NCBI RefSeq assembly: GCF_036884655.1
Contig: NC_088356.1
Span: forward strand, 10,086,001-10,150,000
Direction: 5' to 3'
Source: Musa acuminata AAA Group
Lineage: Eukaryota > Streptophyta > Magnoliopsida > Zingiberales > Musaceae
DNA length: 64,000 nucleotides
Made by a program: the position numbers and the translations under genes. The notes under the pieces are model-generated. The model was not told the origin of the DNA. It was given only the letters and a program-made list of their open reading frames with translations, and ran no database searches. This document shows positions 38,421 through 48,336 of this stretch, one piece after another (the first letter of the stretch is position 1; each line of letters opens with the position of its first letter).

Positions 38421-39656
38421 CTATATATCAATATGATATGTTTGTCGGACCCAATCCTGAAATTGATCCCACAACATAGTATACCGATACACTGTATGCC
38501 ATTGGTTCATCAATGTGATGATGGTCATAGTCTGATCATCGTGAACCACGTGTTCGAGGCGACTCCTGAGGCAAGGACAAATGTGGCATGTAATGGTACA
38601 GAGTATAGAGAATTTCAGAACTTCTACTTTTGTTACTGATCTGCTGCTCCATATCGTAAGATCGATCATCGTATTGTTGCTCGAAGAAGTATGACCAACT
38701 ATCATCATACTATTTTTATCGTAAGATTCTCCATAATATGACGATTGTGAATACGATGAGCTACGCTCTGTATCTATGTCGTGTAGGCTCTGTTGCATTT
38801 GCTCAAAATCGTCCACTGGCTTCCCCTTCCCCTTTCGTGCATAAACTTTACTAGTACTTCGTCGAGCTCCATGATCAGAATCTTGGATCGTATGTATAAG
38901 ATACTACTCGGTTTATGCACCACCCTCAAATTGCTCATTATTAAAATCATTAATCATAACATTAAAAAACTTAATTAAAACCTCATTAAACCTAATATAC
39001 TATCACAAACATATAATCCAATCTTTAATATACATGAAATATAAAGATTTGACCTCTTAAATGTCTAATTTCAAAAAATCAATATTAAACACACTAATCA
39101 CAACATTAAAGACTGTAATTACTCCATAATTAATACTATTCTACCATCAAAAATATATCAAATAACATATTAGACATTAAGTCATACACCACAAGAATAG
39201 GTTTAATTATCTCATAAATCAATAAAGATCTAGAAAGAGAATACATTCTTAATCCTCCCAAATTAGCTTCCTAAACTGATCCAATATACAAATTGTGGTC
39301 TTGTTGAGTTTAAGAGAGTGAAAATGTGAGAATAAGAGATAGATGTGAGTGAATAAGGGTTTAAGAGAGTTTAAGAGATTGAGAGTAAAATGAGTTGAAA
39401 GAGGAGGGAGGAAAGGGTTTAAAAACGCTTTTCAAAGCCTCAAATGGTCAAATTAACCATTTGAAATAGGGCAATCTCAACCCTTGATCGGTAACGGTAG
39501 AAATCCGATCGTTACCAACTGGTACAGACCTTGTTTCGCTGATACGAGGTCAAGTGACCAAAACCGCCCGATAGAGGATAGTTTTAGTATTGGTATTCTA
39601 TCAGACTGATATGTATCGTCCATACTAAGCAATACGCACCGGTACAACAAACCCTG
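38421..39656 (-). mobile_element. hAT-type transposon remnant
   Basis: On the minus strand, around 38690-38870, a frame reads RRSTSKVYARKGKGK..DDFEQMQQSL, then a Ser/Tyr-rich tail. This low-complexity C-terminal style is typical of plant BED-finger/DUF659 hAT transposases. The catalytic and BED domains are missing; the sequence between 38.9 and 39.3 kb is AT-rich and non-coding. Upstream on the same strand lies leader-like sequence. A possible end beginning CAGGGTTTGTTGTACCGGTG (minus strand, from 39656) fits the CAGGG start of hAT inverted repeats. I could not find the matching other end or an 8-bp target duplication, so the left border is arbitrary. Confidence 0.55.
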
Positions 39657-39929
39657 TGTTTATCTACCTAAACAGTGTACTATATGTCCTAACTCTTAAT
39701 AGTGTACCCATCTAGTAGTGTTCATAAGTTCGTAACAACAAAGTCCGGGAAATTGGAGATCGTTAAACAAAGTGCAGAAGCGAGCATGAAATAGGAGATC
39801 ATTTAACAAAGATGGGAGATGGAGAAGTAACCAGTTGGCAAAAGACTATTGAGTATGGCATCGAGGAAGGCGATAGTGCATGGTGGAGGACAGTTGTATT
39901 CTTCGACTCAAGTAGGGTTCACGTGATTG

Positions 39930-40210
39930 TAGTGGTGCTTAGGGTGGAGGAAGGTGGTAACCGATGGAGGAACAAAGCTGATCGATGATGTAAGCTACAT
40001 AAGGTGGAAAAACGAAGCTTTACACAACAGCGTAGGACGGAGAAGGCTTGTGATCGATAATGTAAGCCAAAGGAAGGCACTACACATGACGGCATAGGGC
40101 GAAGAAGGCTCATGGTAAACGACGTAAGCTGAAGGAAGACGCTGCACACAACAGCGAAGGGCGGAGAAGGCTTGCAATCAAAGGCATAAGCCAAAGGAAG
40201 ATGTTGCAGT
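39930..40210. repeat. Degenerate ~62-bp tandem repeat before the gypsy element
   Basis: Four or more units share the words 'acacaacagcg(t/a)aggacggagaaggctt' and 'gtaagccaaaggaag', for example near 40027, 40084, 40143 and 40190. The array stops where the gypsy 5' LTR begins (40222), so the element probably inserted into or beside it. Confidence 0.75.
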
Positions 40211-40221
40211 CGGTGGCGTAT

Positions 40222-41001
40222 TGTCACGAACAGTCGTCGCGCACTAGCAACAACTTTGTTCAACGAACCGTTCGTCGCTTTTGCATGCTTGTACATAGAC
40301 ATGGCAGCTTGTTTTGCCTTGGTTTTATGTTTTTGCTTGTAAAAATGCATGTTCGAACAGGTTGCAACGTTGTAGTGCGACCGCTCGTCGCACCAGGCCG
40401 AAATGCCCCAAAATGGCTTCGTTTTCACGTGCCACGGCTTGTTTTCTGCAAGCCGCAGCAGCACACCAAAACGTCAGCCATCTCAGCACCCTGGAACCCC
40501 CCGGGTAGCACAGGGCTGGATGGGGCTTCGGTATATTATCGGGCGTTGAAAAATCTTCACAAGTTCGCACATTAACTTGACGGGAACTTGCCTTCGCGCT
40601 CGACACCCGGTGAGCAGTTGTTTGTGGACTTGCATCTGTTCGTTCTACCTTCTAAAGTCCTTGTTTTCTCCTTCCTCTTTTTTTTCTCTTGCACACAAGG
40701 TGCTTGCTGAATTACTTGTAAAGCTTCCCTCTTCGCGAGACGTCAGGACTTGTTCGTCGCTCATTTTGCAATCTAATCAACTTTCTGTTTTACAGTTCCT
40801 TGGGGACTTGTACGAGGTTGCAACTAGGCTGAACCTTTACGGACGCATATGTCGCAAGGGCGCCTCATGACTTAGGCAATCCCAGCTAAGTCCGAGGAGT
40901 TGGTGCAAGGGTGCTTCAAGACTTAGGCAACCGCAGCTAAGTTCGTGACTTTGCCGCAAGGGTGCCTCACGACTTAGGCAATTCCAGTTAAGTCTATGAC
41001 A
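40222..41001 (+). repeat. Gypsy 5' LTR with internal subrepeats
   Basis: This 780-bp LTR is highly similar to the one at 45779. Its last ~150 bases hold three tandem subrepeats of about 55 bases, each with 'gcctcatgacttaggcaatc'-like and 'agctaagtcc' words (near 40860, 40915 and 40965). Confidence 0.92.
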
Positions 41002-41062
41002 TTGTAGTACTAGAGTAGGCAAGCAATTCGAGCAAGCAGCGAAGAAACTTCGCAATCTCGCC

Positions 41063-42260
41063 ATGGCTAAGCACCGTGGCAAATCAAGCAAGGCGGGGCA
41101 AGCCGGACCATTGCCCCAAGCAGCCGCAAGTGGGCTGCAAGTGCAAACTCGCTCTCATGTTGGTGGAGTCGCGTTGGAGGATCATGGTAGCGAACATGAT
41201 GAGCGAGAAGTTGGCTACTCTCCGCGAGCGGAGGAGGCACAATCTGGAGCGCCAACCGGGAAGAAGAGCCATAAGGAGAGACTCATAACGGCGGAAACCC
41301 GCTTGGATGTTCTTGAAGCGAGCTTAGAGGAACTCTACCAAGGCCAACGAAGGCTTCTTGGGGTAGAGAGCTCGTAAGAAGAAGCTGAATCCCGAATTGA
41401 CAAGGTTGAGGCCCTAGTCGATCGACTGACGGATGATACCAAAGACTCTGTGCAACATTTGCACGAAGTCGTGGCAGAACTCACTTCCAGAGTGACAACG
41501 CTCACAAGGGCACTAAATGTGGGAGGGAGCAACACCCGTGTTGCGCCGGCACAAAACTTGAGGGAACTTGAGCCTCATTGCTATGGAGGTACTAGGGACG
41601 CAAAAGAGCTCGAAAATTTCTTGTTTAACATGGAACAGTTTCAATAGCAACCATGTATTTGAACGGGGATGCAAAACTTTGGTTGAAAACCCGTTGGGAG
41701 GAGATCCACCAAGGTCGATGTCGAGTGGACACATGAGAGGACTTAAAGCAGGAGTTAAGAATTCAGTTCCTACCTGAGAACACGGAGTTTGTCGCAAGGA
41801 GGAAGTTGAGACAACTTCGCCAAAGTACTTACATCCAAGACTACGTGAAGCAATTTTCTGCGCTAATACTGGACATACAGGATATGTCCGAGAAGGATAA
41901 GCTGTTTAGCTACCTCAATGACCTAAAACCATGGGCTCAACAAGAATTACATCGAAGGAATGTCACCGATGTGATCAGGGTAATTGCGGCCGCAAAAAGG
42001 CTCACTAACTTTGTTTCCTCGGAGGACTCGGGAAAAAGGAAACAATCTTTAGGAAATCACCCTCGAAAATATTCTCGAGGGAAGGAGCCCGGGGGTGAAC
42101 AGATGAAGAAGAGTTCCCACAAAGGGCCAAGCTCAAAAGGCTAGCCCCAAAACCTGACGGATGCTTCTTGTGCGGAGGGTCGCACATGGTGAGGGAGTGC
42201 CCACAGAAACAAGCACTCAATGCTTTAACAGCTTCAATCCACCCCCCCCAAATCAGACAA
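41063..42260 (+). pseudogene. Gypsy gag, with stops
   Basis: The frame starts MAKHRGKSSKAGQAG and leads to a coiled-coil-like charged region, then retrotrans_gag homology (CYGGTRDAKELENFLFNMEQF; FLPENTEFVARRKLRQL region). It ends with a CCHC knuckle read as CFLCGGSHMVRECP near 42165-42205. A stop near 41378 and another near 41645 break it. It would form the element's virus-like particle. Confidence 0.8.
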
Positions 42261-42389
42261 GGGCAAGGTCGTCGCCCTCAGTTTAAGCAGTTCAGAATCC
42301 AATAGCGACGATAAGGAGTCGCAAGGTCCCCGAATGGGAGCAATGTGTTTGTTGAATGCATTGTGGGGTCAAGTGGGTGAGAACATGAA

Positions 42390-43600
42390 GGCAAATCATT
42401 GAAAGCAGGGAGTAGCGAGTCGATGTACGTGGATATTAAGCTCAATGGCCAAACAACCCGTACAATGGTGGACACGAGCGCTACCCACAACTTTATTGTC
42501 GATCGAGAAGCAAAGCAACTTGGGCTAATCTTGGAGAAGAATCCAATTCGAATGAAGACGGTGAATTCAAAGGCCAAGCGGATCTCCAGGCTGGCAAAGG
42601 GAGTTCCCATCAAGATCGGAACATGGAGCGGGAGCACGAACACGATGGCGGTGCCATTAGACAACTTCCAAGTGATTTTTGGAATGGAGTTTATGCACGC
42701 GATGAAGTTGGTGTCAATGTCGTTCCTAAACTCCCTATATATGATGGGAGGTGACGACCCTTGTGTGGTTCCCGTCTCTTGGAGAGGAACCAAGGACCCC
42801 CAACAGATATCGACATTACAACTGAAGAAAGGGGTATGAAAAGGCAAATTAACATTTGTGGCCGCTGTGAAGCTAGAGCCACTTGATGAGGTTATTCATG
42901 AACCTGCTGTGGTGGTGAATGTTCTAAAGGAGTTCACAGACGTTATGCCACCCGAGTTGTCGAAGACTCTGCCACCACGCAAGATCATCATATCGAGCTG
43001 GAGCCAGGAGTGAAGCCTCCAGCGAGACCACCCTATCGCACATCCCCTCCAGAGCTGGCAGAGCTCAAAGAGCAGTTATATGAACTGCTAAGCAGTGGTC
43101 TCATCCGTAGCTCTAAAGTACAATTCGGAGCTCCAGTTCTCTTCCAAAAGAAACAAGATGGGAGCCTCCGACTATGCATCGATTATCGAGCCCTCAATAA
43201 AGTGACGGTGAAGAACAAGTATCCCATCCTGCTCATCGCGGACTTGTTCGACCAATTGGGCAAAGCCAAGTATTTCTCCAAACTTGACCTCCGGTCAGGG
43301 TAGTAGCAAGTGCGCATTGCTGAAGGCGACGAAACGAATGCTACCTGCGTGACCAGGTATGGAGCGTTTGAGTTCTTAGTGATGCCTTTCGGCTTAACCA
43401 ATACTCCGGCCACGTTCTGCACTCTTATGAACCAACTATTCAAAGAGTATTTTGATAAGTTTGTGGTCGTCTACTTGGATGATATCGTCGTCCATAGCCA
43501 AACGCTCGAGGGGCATGTCGAACCCCTTCGGACAATTTTCAAGGTTCTCAGGGAGAATACTTTGTTCGTGAAAAGGGAGAAGTGCTACTTTGCTTAAACG
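42390..43600 (+). pseudogene. Gypsy protease and reverse transcriptase, with stops
   Basis: The protease region includes LNGQTTRTMVDTSATHNFI; the usual D-S/T-G-A motif reads DTSA here. The RT follows with the [19 protein letters not shown] block, FSKLDLRSG and the active-site box VVYLDDIVVHS near 43465-43500. Stops occur near 42838, 43303 and 43597. Confidence 0.85.
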
Positions 43601-43639
43601 GAGATCTTATTCTTGGGGCATCGAATCGGTGATGGCTCC

Positions 43640-44160
43640 ATTCAGATGGACAAATAAAAGGTGCAAGCGGAATGGCGAACTCCAAAGAAGGTGTCAGAGC
43701 TGAGATCCTTCCTTGGCTTCATCAACTACTATCGACGCTTCATAGCGAGGTATTCGAAGCGTGCAACTCCACTGACGGAGTTGATGAAGGAGGAGCCTTG
43801 GAGGTGGTCTAATAAATGTAAAGCTGCATTCCAAGATCTGAAGGCTGCTGTGTTGGAAAAACCGGTGCTCAAATTGTCAGACTATGGGAAGCCCTTCGAA
43901 GTCCATACAAATGCTTTAAACTTCGTTATTGGAAGAGTACTCATGCAGGAGGGTCACCTGGTGGCCTACGAGAGTCGTAAGCTCAATGAGACCGAGCGAC
44001 GGTATCTGGTGCACGAGAAGGAGATGATGGCGGTGGTCCACTATCTACGAGTTTGGCGGCACTACCTTCTTGGATCGCGATTTGTGCTGACGACAGACAA
44101 AATCTCTTTGAGCTATTTCCAAACTCAAAAGAAACTCTCCCCAAAGCAAGCACGATGACA
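43640..44160 (+). pseudogene. Gypsy RNase H region
   Basis: The frame reads SFLGFINYYRRFI and ATPLTELMKEEPWRW, then the RNase H part (VAYESRKLNETERRYLVHEKE, in pieces). It ends at a stop at 44156-44158 where the parent frame would continue. The order RT then RNase H fits Ty3/gypsy. Confidence 0.85.
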
Positions 44161-44176
44161 GGATTTCCAGGCTGAT

Positions 44177-45768
44177 ATGGCAATGAAGTACAAGCCCGGA
44201 AAAGCAAATGTCATGGTCGATGCATTGAGCCGAAAAGTGGAGCAAGTGAATGTCATGCAGTTGGAGGGCAGAGGCCAAATAAGTCAGTTTCACTCCAACT
44301 TCCTTTCCAGGATCAGGGATGGACTGTACAGTGATCCCCAGATAGTAACCCTGATGCAGCTCATCAAAAAAGGCAAGACACGACGATTTTGGGTCCAGGA
44401 GAGACTCGTTTGCACAAAAGGGAATAGGATTTGTGTTCATCGAGTGGACAATTTAAGGCGTGAACTCTTAAGAGAGTGTCACGATTCCCTTTGGGCTGGA
44501 CATCCAAGTATTCACAGAACCTTGGCTCTTGTGGAGAGGGCCTTCTACTAGCTGAAGATGGGGACTGATATGGAGGAATATGTTCGAACGTACCTCACTT
44601 GCCAACAAGACAAGATGGAATAGCGGAAGCCGGTGGGACTTTTAGAACAGTTACCCATACCAGAAAGGTCATGGGAGAGCATTTCCTTGGACTTCATATC
44701 AAGGTTGCCGGCAGTAGGGGGACTCGGATCGATACTCGTGGTGGTCGATCGATTTTTAATGTATGCAAATTTCATTGCTGCACCCCTACACTATTCAGCA
44801 TAGGAGGCGGCCAAGCTGATGATGAAAAATTGTGATGAAGTATTGGGGAGTCTCACACAATATCATCAGTGATCGAGACGCTTGGTTCTTGGGACGATTC
44901 TGGACCGAGCTATTCAAATCATTGGGGTCTAAGTTATACTTCTCCACAAGCCTCCACTCCTAGACGGATGGCCAAACTGAAAGAATAAACTCCCCCCTTG
45001 AGCAATATCTTCGGCACTACGTGAGTGCCAACCAACGAGATTGGGTGAAGCTGTTGGACATAGCCCAATTCTCCTACAACTTGTAGCATAGCTCTGCGTC
45101 TAACAAGAGCCCCTTAGAGATCATTACAGGATAACAACCGTCAACTCCTCACACCTTAGCTATTGGATATACTGGGAGTAGTCCGTCAGCATATCACTTT
45201 GCAAAAGAATGGCACCGAAATGCAGATATTGTGTGGGCTTACTTGGAGAATGTGGCCAAAAAGATGAAGAAGTGGGCAGACTTGCGAAGGTGACCGCAGG
45301 AGTTCAAAGTCGATGATTTGGTGTTGGTAAAGCTCCAACCAGCATCACTCCGATTCTTTAGGAATAAAGTACATAAAGGATTGGTGCACAAGTATGAAGG
45401 GTCCTTCCCAATTATCAATAGGGTGGGCAACATCTCCTACAAGTTGCAGCTGTCGGTATGGCTCAAAATTCACAATGTTTTTCATGCCAGCAACTTGAAA
45501 GCCAACCACTTAGATCCGTAAGATGCTTCCCGAAGTGTTCCAACTCGGCTACCCCCCACCGGAGCCTCATACGAAAAGCGAGTTGAAATCATTTTAGCGG
45601 ATCGCAAGATAAAGCTACCTAATGGAGTTGAGCAGACCGAGTACTTAGTGAAGTGGCAAAAGCTTCCCCGAATCGAAGCCAGTTGAGAGCCCGAAAATGC
45701 CCTACGACAAGAAGAAGCAATCATCAACAACAACCAACAAGCATCGACGAGGGCGTCGACAGTTTAAG
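44177..45768 (+). pseudogene. Gypsy integrase with C-terminal chromodomain, with stops
   Basis: The zinc-binding H2C2 part (HDSLWAGHPSIHRTL, then CQQDK) precedes an eroded catalytic core with SISLDFI-like and VVVDRF-like blocks at about 44670-44760. The last ~60 codons read EYLVKWQKLPRIEASWEPEN-like, allowing for a stop, which is the chromodomain signature that targets insertion to certain chromatin. Many stops are present. Confidence 0.8.
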
Positions 45769-45778
45769 TGGGGGAGAA

Positions 45779-46555
45779 TGTCACGAACGGTCGTCGCACA
45801 CTCGCAACAACTTCGTTCAACGAACCCTTCGTCGCTTTTGCATGCTTGTACAAAGACATTGTAGCATGTTTTGCCTTGGTTGTGTGTTTTTGCTTGTAAA
45901 AATGCATGCTCGAATAGGGTGCAACGCTGCAGTGCGACCGCTCGTCGCGCCGGGTCGAAATGCCCCAAAATGGCTCCGTTTTCGCGTGCCACGGCTTGTT
46001 TTCTGCAAGCCGCAGTTGCACACCAAAATGCCAGCCATCTCAGCACCTTAGAACCCCCTGGGTGGAACAGGGCTGGATGGGGCTTAGGTATATTGTCATG
46101 TGTTGAAAAATCTTCACAAGTTCGCACGTTAACTTGACGGGAACTTGCCTTCGCGCCTGCACCCGGTGAGCAGTTGTTTGTGGACTTGCAACTGTTCGTT
46201 CTACCTTTTAAAGTATTGTTTTCTCCTTCATCTCTTTTCTCTCTTGCACTCAAGGTGCTTGTTAAATTGCTTGTAAATCTTCCCTCTTCACGAGACGTCG
46301 GGACTTGTCCGTCGCTCGTTTTTAATCTCATTAACTTTCTGTTTTACAGGTCCTTAGAGACCTGTACGAGGTTGCAACTAGGCTGAACCTTTGTGGACGC
46401 ATATGTCACAAGGGCGCCTCATGACTTAGGCAATCCTAGCTAAGTCCAAGGAGTTAGTGCAAGGGTGCTTCACAACTTAAGCAACCGCAACTAAGTTCGT
46501 GACTTTGCCGCAATGGTGCCTTACGACTTAGGCAATTTCAGTTAAGTCCGTGACA
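45779..46555 (+). repeat. Gypsy 3' LTR
   Basis: This 777-bp copy of the 5' LTR has scattered base changes. By eye it is about 90-95% identical over its length. The three tail subrepeats are present. Confidence 0.92.
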
Positions 46556-46809
46556 GTATGGCGACGGAGGCTCACCGTAGGGTTTCTTCCGCTAGATTCT
46601 TCATTAGGTCGAGCGCGGAGGGGGGAGGGTGAGTTGTTGATTAGTTGGTTCGGTTGAACCAACTATGTCCAATTGATTGAACCCAATCAAAGCCCAACCA
46701 AACCCATGCTTTATTCGGCTCGGGCACATGCCTGATCCCCCAACACCTGGGTTGAGGCATGTGCCCGAGTGGTGCCTCATCGAATCGCCTTACCCAAACT
46801 TGTTACGAG

Positions 46810-46880
46810 ATGCTCGAGCCTCGTCTCGCCTCGCCTCGCCTCGCCTCGCCTGGGCGCCTAGGCGAGCGCTCGAGCGACTA
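46810..46880. repeat. CTCGC pentamer run and palindrome
   Basis: Five or more ctcgc/cctcg pentamers in a row are followed by a self-complementary stretch around gggcgcctaggcgagcgctc (about 46851-46870). This could fold into a strong hairpin. Similar 'gcctaggcg' words occur at ends of plant DNA transposons, but no partner end was found. Confidence 0.6.
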
Positions 46881-47171
46881 TTGAAAATACTGTTTTGAAC
46901 AGTAACGAGGCTTTGTATTGTCATTTTGTGTTTTTGTTTTGCATGGCTGATCTAGGTTGAAAATCTGGTTACCAAAATTCTTATGGTCTCCTCTCGTCAC
47001 GACCCTTTGCCTTTTGTCATTATTTTCGTGTTCATTATTGGTATGCTTTAGCTGATTAGGGATAGAAAATCTAGCATCCAAGCGTTTGACACCTCATAAT
47101 TTCTTGATTTAGTTTCCATTCAGTTTTTTAGCAGAGGCGTTTGCTTAACTTAAGAAACGTCCTTTTGCAGG

Positions 47172-47413
47172 TTGTCGCGGCAGAGAAAGTGAGCAGCGGA
47201 GGGTTGCAGAAGAAGCTCGTTATGACCATCGCAGTGCCACTGCTTTGGGGCGTTCCACCTGCCTCTGGGACCCTCTGCGTTGCAGTTCGTAGTGGGGTTG
47301 GTAGGTATTGTAGAAAAGATATATCGGCAGTGGAACTTTTTGTAAATTACAAACAGTGTATCGCGAGCATCAGCAAATTACAGGAGATGTTATGTACAAA
47401 TGACTCAAAATAG
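47172..47413 (+). pseudogene. Possible last exon of a small conserved plant protein, with a frameshift
   Basis: An acceptor (tttttgcag, ending 47171) is followed by an open frame reading VVAAEKVSSGGLQKKLVMTI, then AVPLLWGVPPAS. It looks like real plant coding sequence, with an amphipathic stretch and a short hydrophobic segment. The frame runs on to 47413, but a one-base shift near 47303 gives a tail GGIVEKIYRQWNFL and stop at 47334. That tail matches my memory of how such a plant protein ends. If so, this copy is frameshifted. I cannot name the family. The rest of the gene would lie upstream, possibly beyond the gypsy and hAT insertions. Confidence 0.4.
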
Positions 47414-47419
47414 GTCTCG

Positions 47420-48330
47420 GTAAGTTATCCCATTGTATATATATAATCTTTTATTTTTAGTTTTCATCAGAGGAGATTTCAAACCCTTTAAAATAAGAAA
47501 AGCGACTCAAGTACTTTTGCATCATACTAGTGTTTTAGATTTTTTTTTTAATTTGTTGTTCAAAGTAATTCGATCATTTGGTAGAAGTTGGTAAAAATAG
47601 GAAAACTAAATCGAGATTTAGTCTTGCATATTTTATTTACTTTGGCATTTCGTTTGGTTTTTTCTGAAGTTAATATCATTACCGATTTTTATTATCCTGT
47701 AAAATGTTATATCGGCAACAGTATTCACTCAAAAGGGTGGGGTGCGGTGCGGTGCATACGAAGGCAATAGTACAGGAATTATTTTGGCGACATAGTTTGC
47801 CAAGGAGATGTAGGGATTCACATGTGCTTGCAATATCTACACTTATACTAAATTCGTGTACAGGTTGTACCGCGTATAATTGTACTGCTAGTTAAAAGAT
47901 GACTCTGCGTGTATTAAATGCTGGTCGATAACTCGAACTATGGTTCCAAATCCAGCAAATTTATCACAGAATAAACCTTCCAACTAAACCCACCATCCAG
48001 CATTCAAAAGACCTCAAAATTTTAACTACCGGATCGGAAAGATCCGCTTGAGTACGACATTAATGGTTTTAACAACAGAATCAACACTGTCCAACGTAGA
48101 ACCCAAACAGCAGACAAAATACATTTAAGTAAATAATGTGTGTGATATGAACTCTCATCGTGAAGGATGGATATGATGAATCAAAATTGAGTTCGAACTC
48201 AGCCACTTTTGTTTTGGATACTTTATATCCATATTTCTAAAGAGGGTTTCTCAAAACCATGGTGCAACTTCAAAAAGAATAATGTGGCCAAGAGCACATT
48301 AAAACATGCCCATAAAGAGAGGACTTCGTC
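47420..48330. other. Intergenic, no supported gene
   Basis: This AT-rich stretch lies between the doubtful exon and the 3' end of the VDAC gene. Part of 48.1-48.3 kb is probably the VDAC 3' UTR. Nothing else is recognised. Confidence 0.5.
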
Positions 48331-48336
48331 TGGCTC

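Larger units (their letters stand above)
40222..46555 (+). mobile_element. Ty3/gypsy LTR retrotransposon (chromovirus), defective
   Basis: Two LTRs of about 780 bp (TGTCACGAAC...TGACA) flank a gag-pol region in the order gag, protease, RT, RNase H, integrase and a chromodomain-like end. That order and the C-terminal chromodomain place it among chromoviruses. A 4-bp GTAT is shared outside both ends (40218-40221 and 46556-46559); gypsy elements usually make 5 bp, so the fifth base may have mutated. A sequence resembling a decayed tRNA-Met primer site follows the 5' LTR at about 41002-41016. A purine tract (agtgggggagaa) precedes the 3' LTR. Several stops in gag and pol make it non-autonomous. 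Confidence 0.93.

Noticed and set aside
45702..46331. Minus-strand 209-codon frame in the gypsy 3' LTR
   Set aside because: It lies across the integrase end and the LTR, and the LTR is non-coding in this family. The shorter related frames in the 5' LTR are the same artefact.
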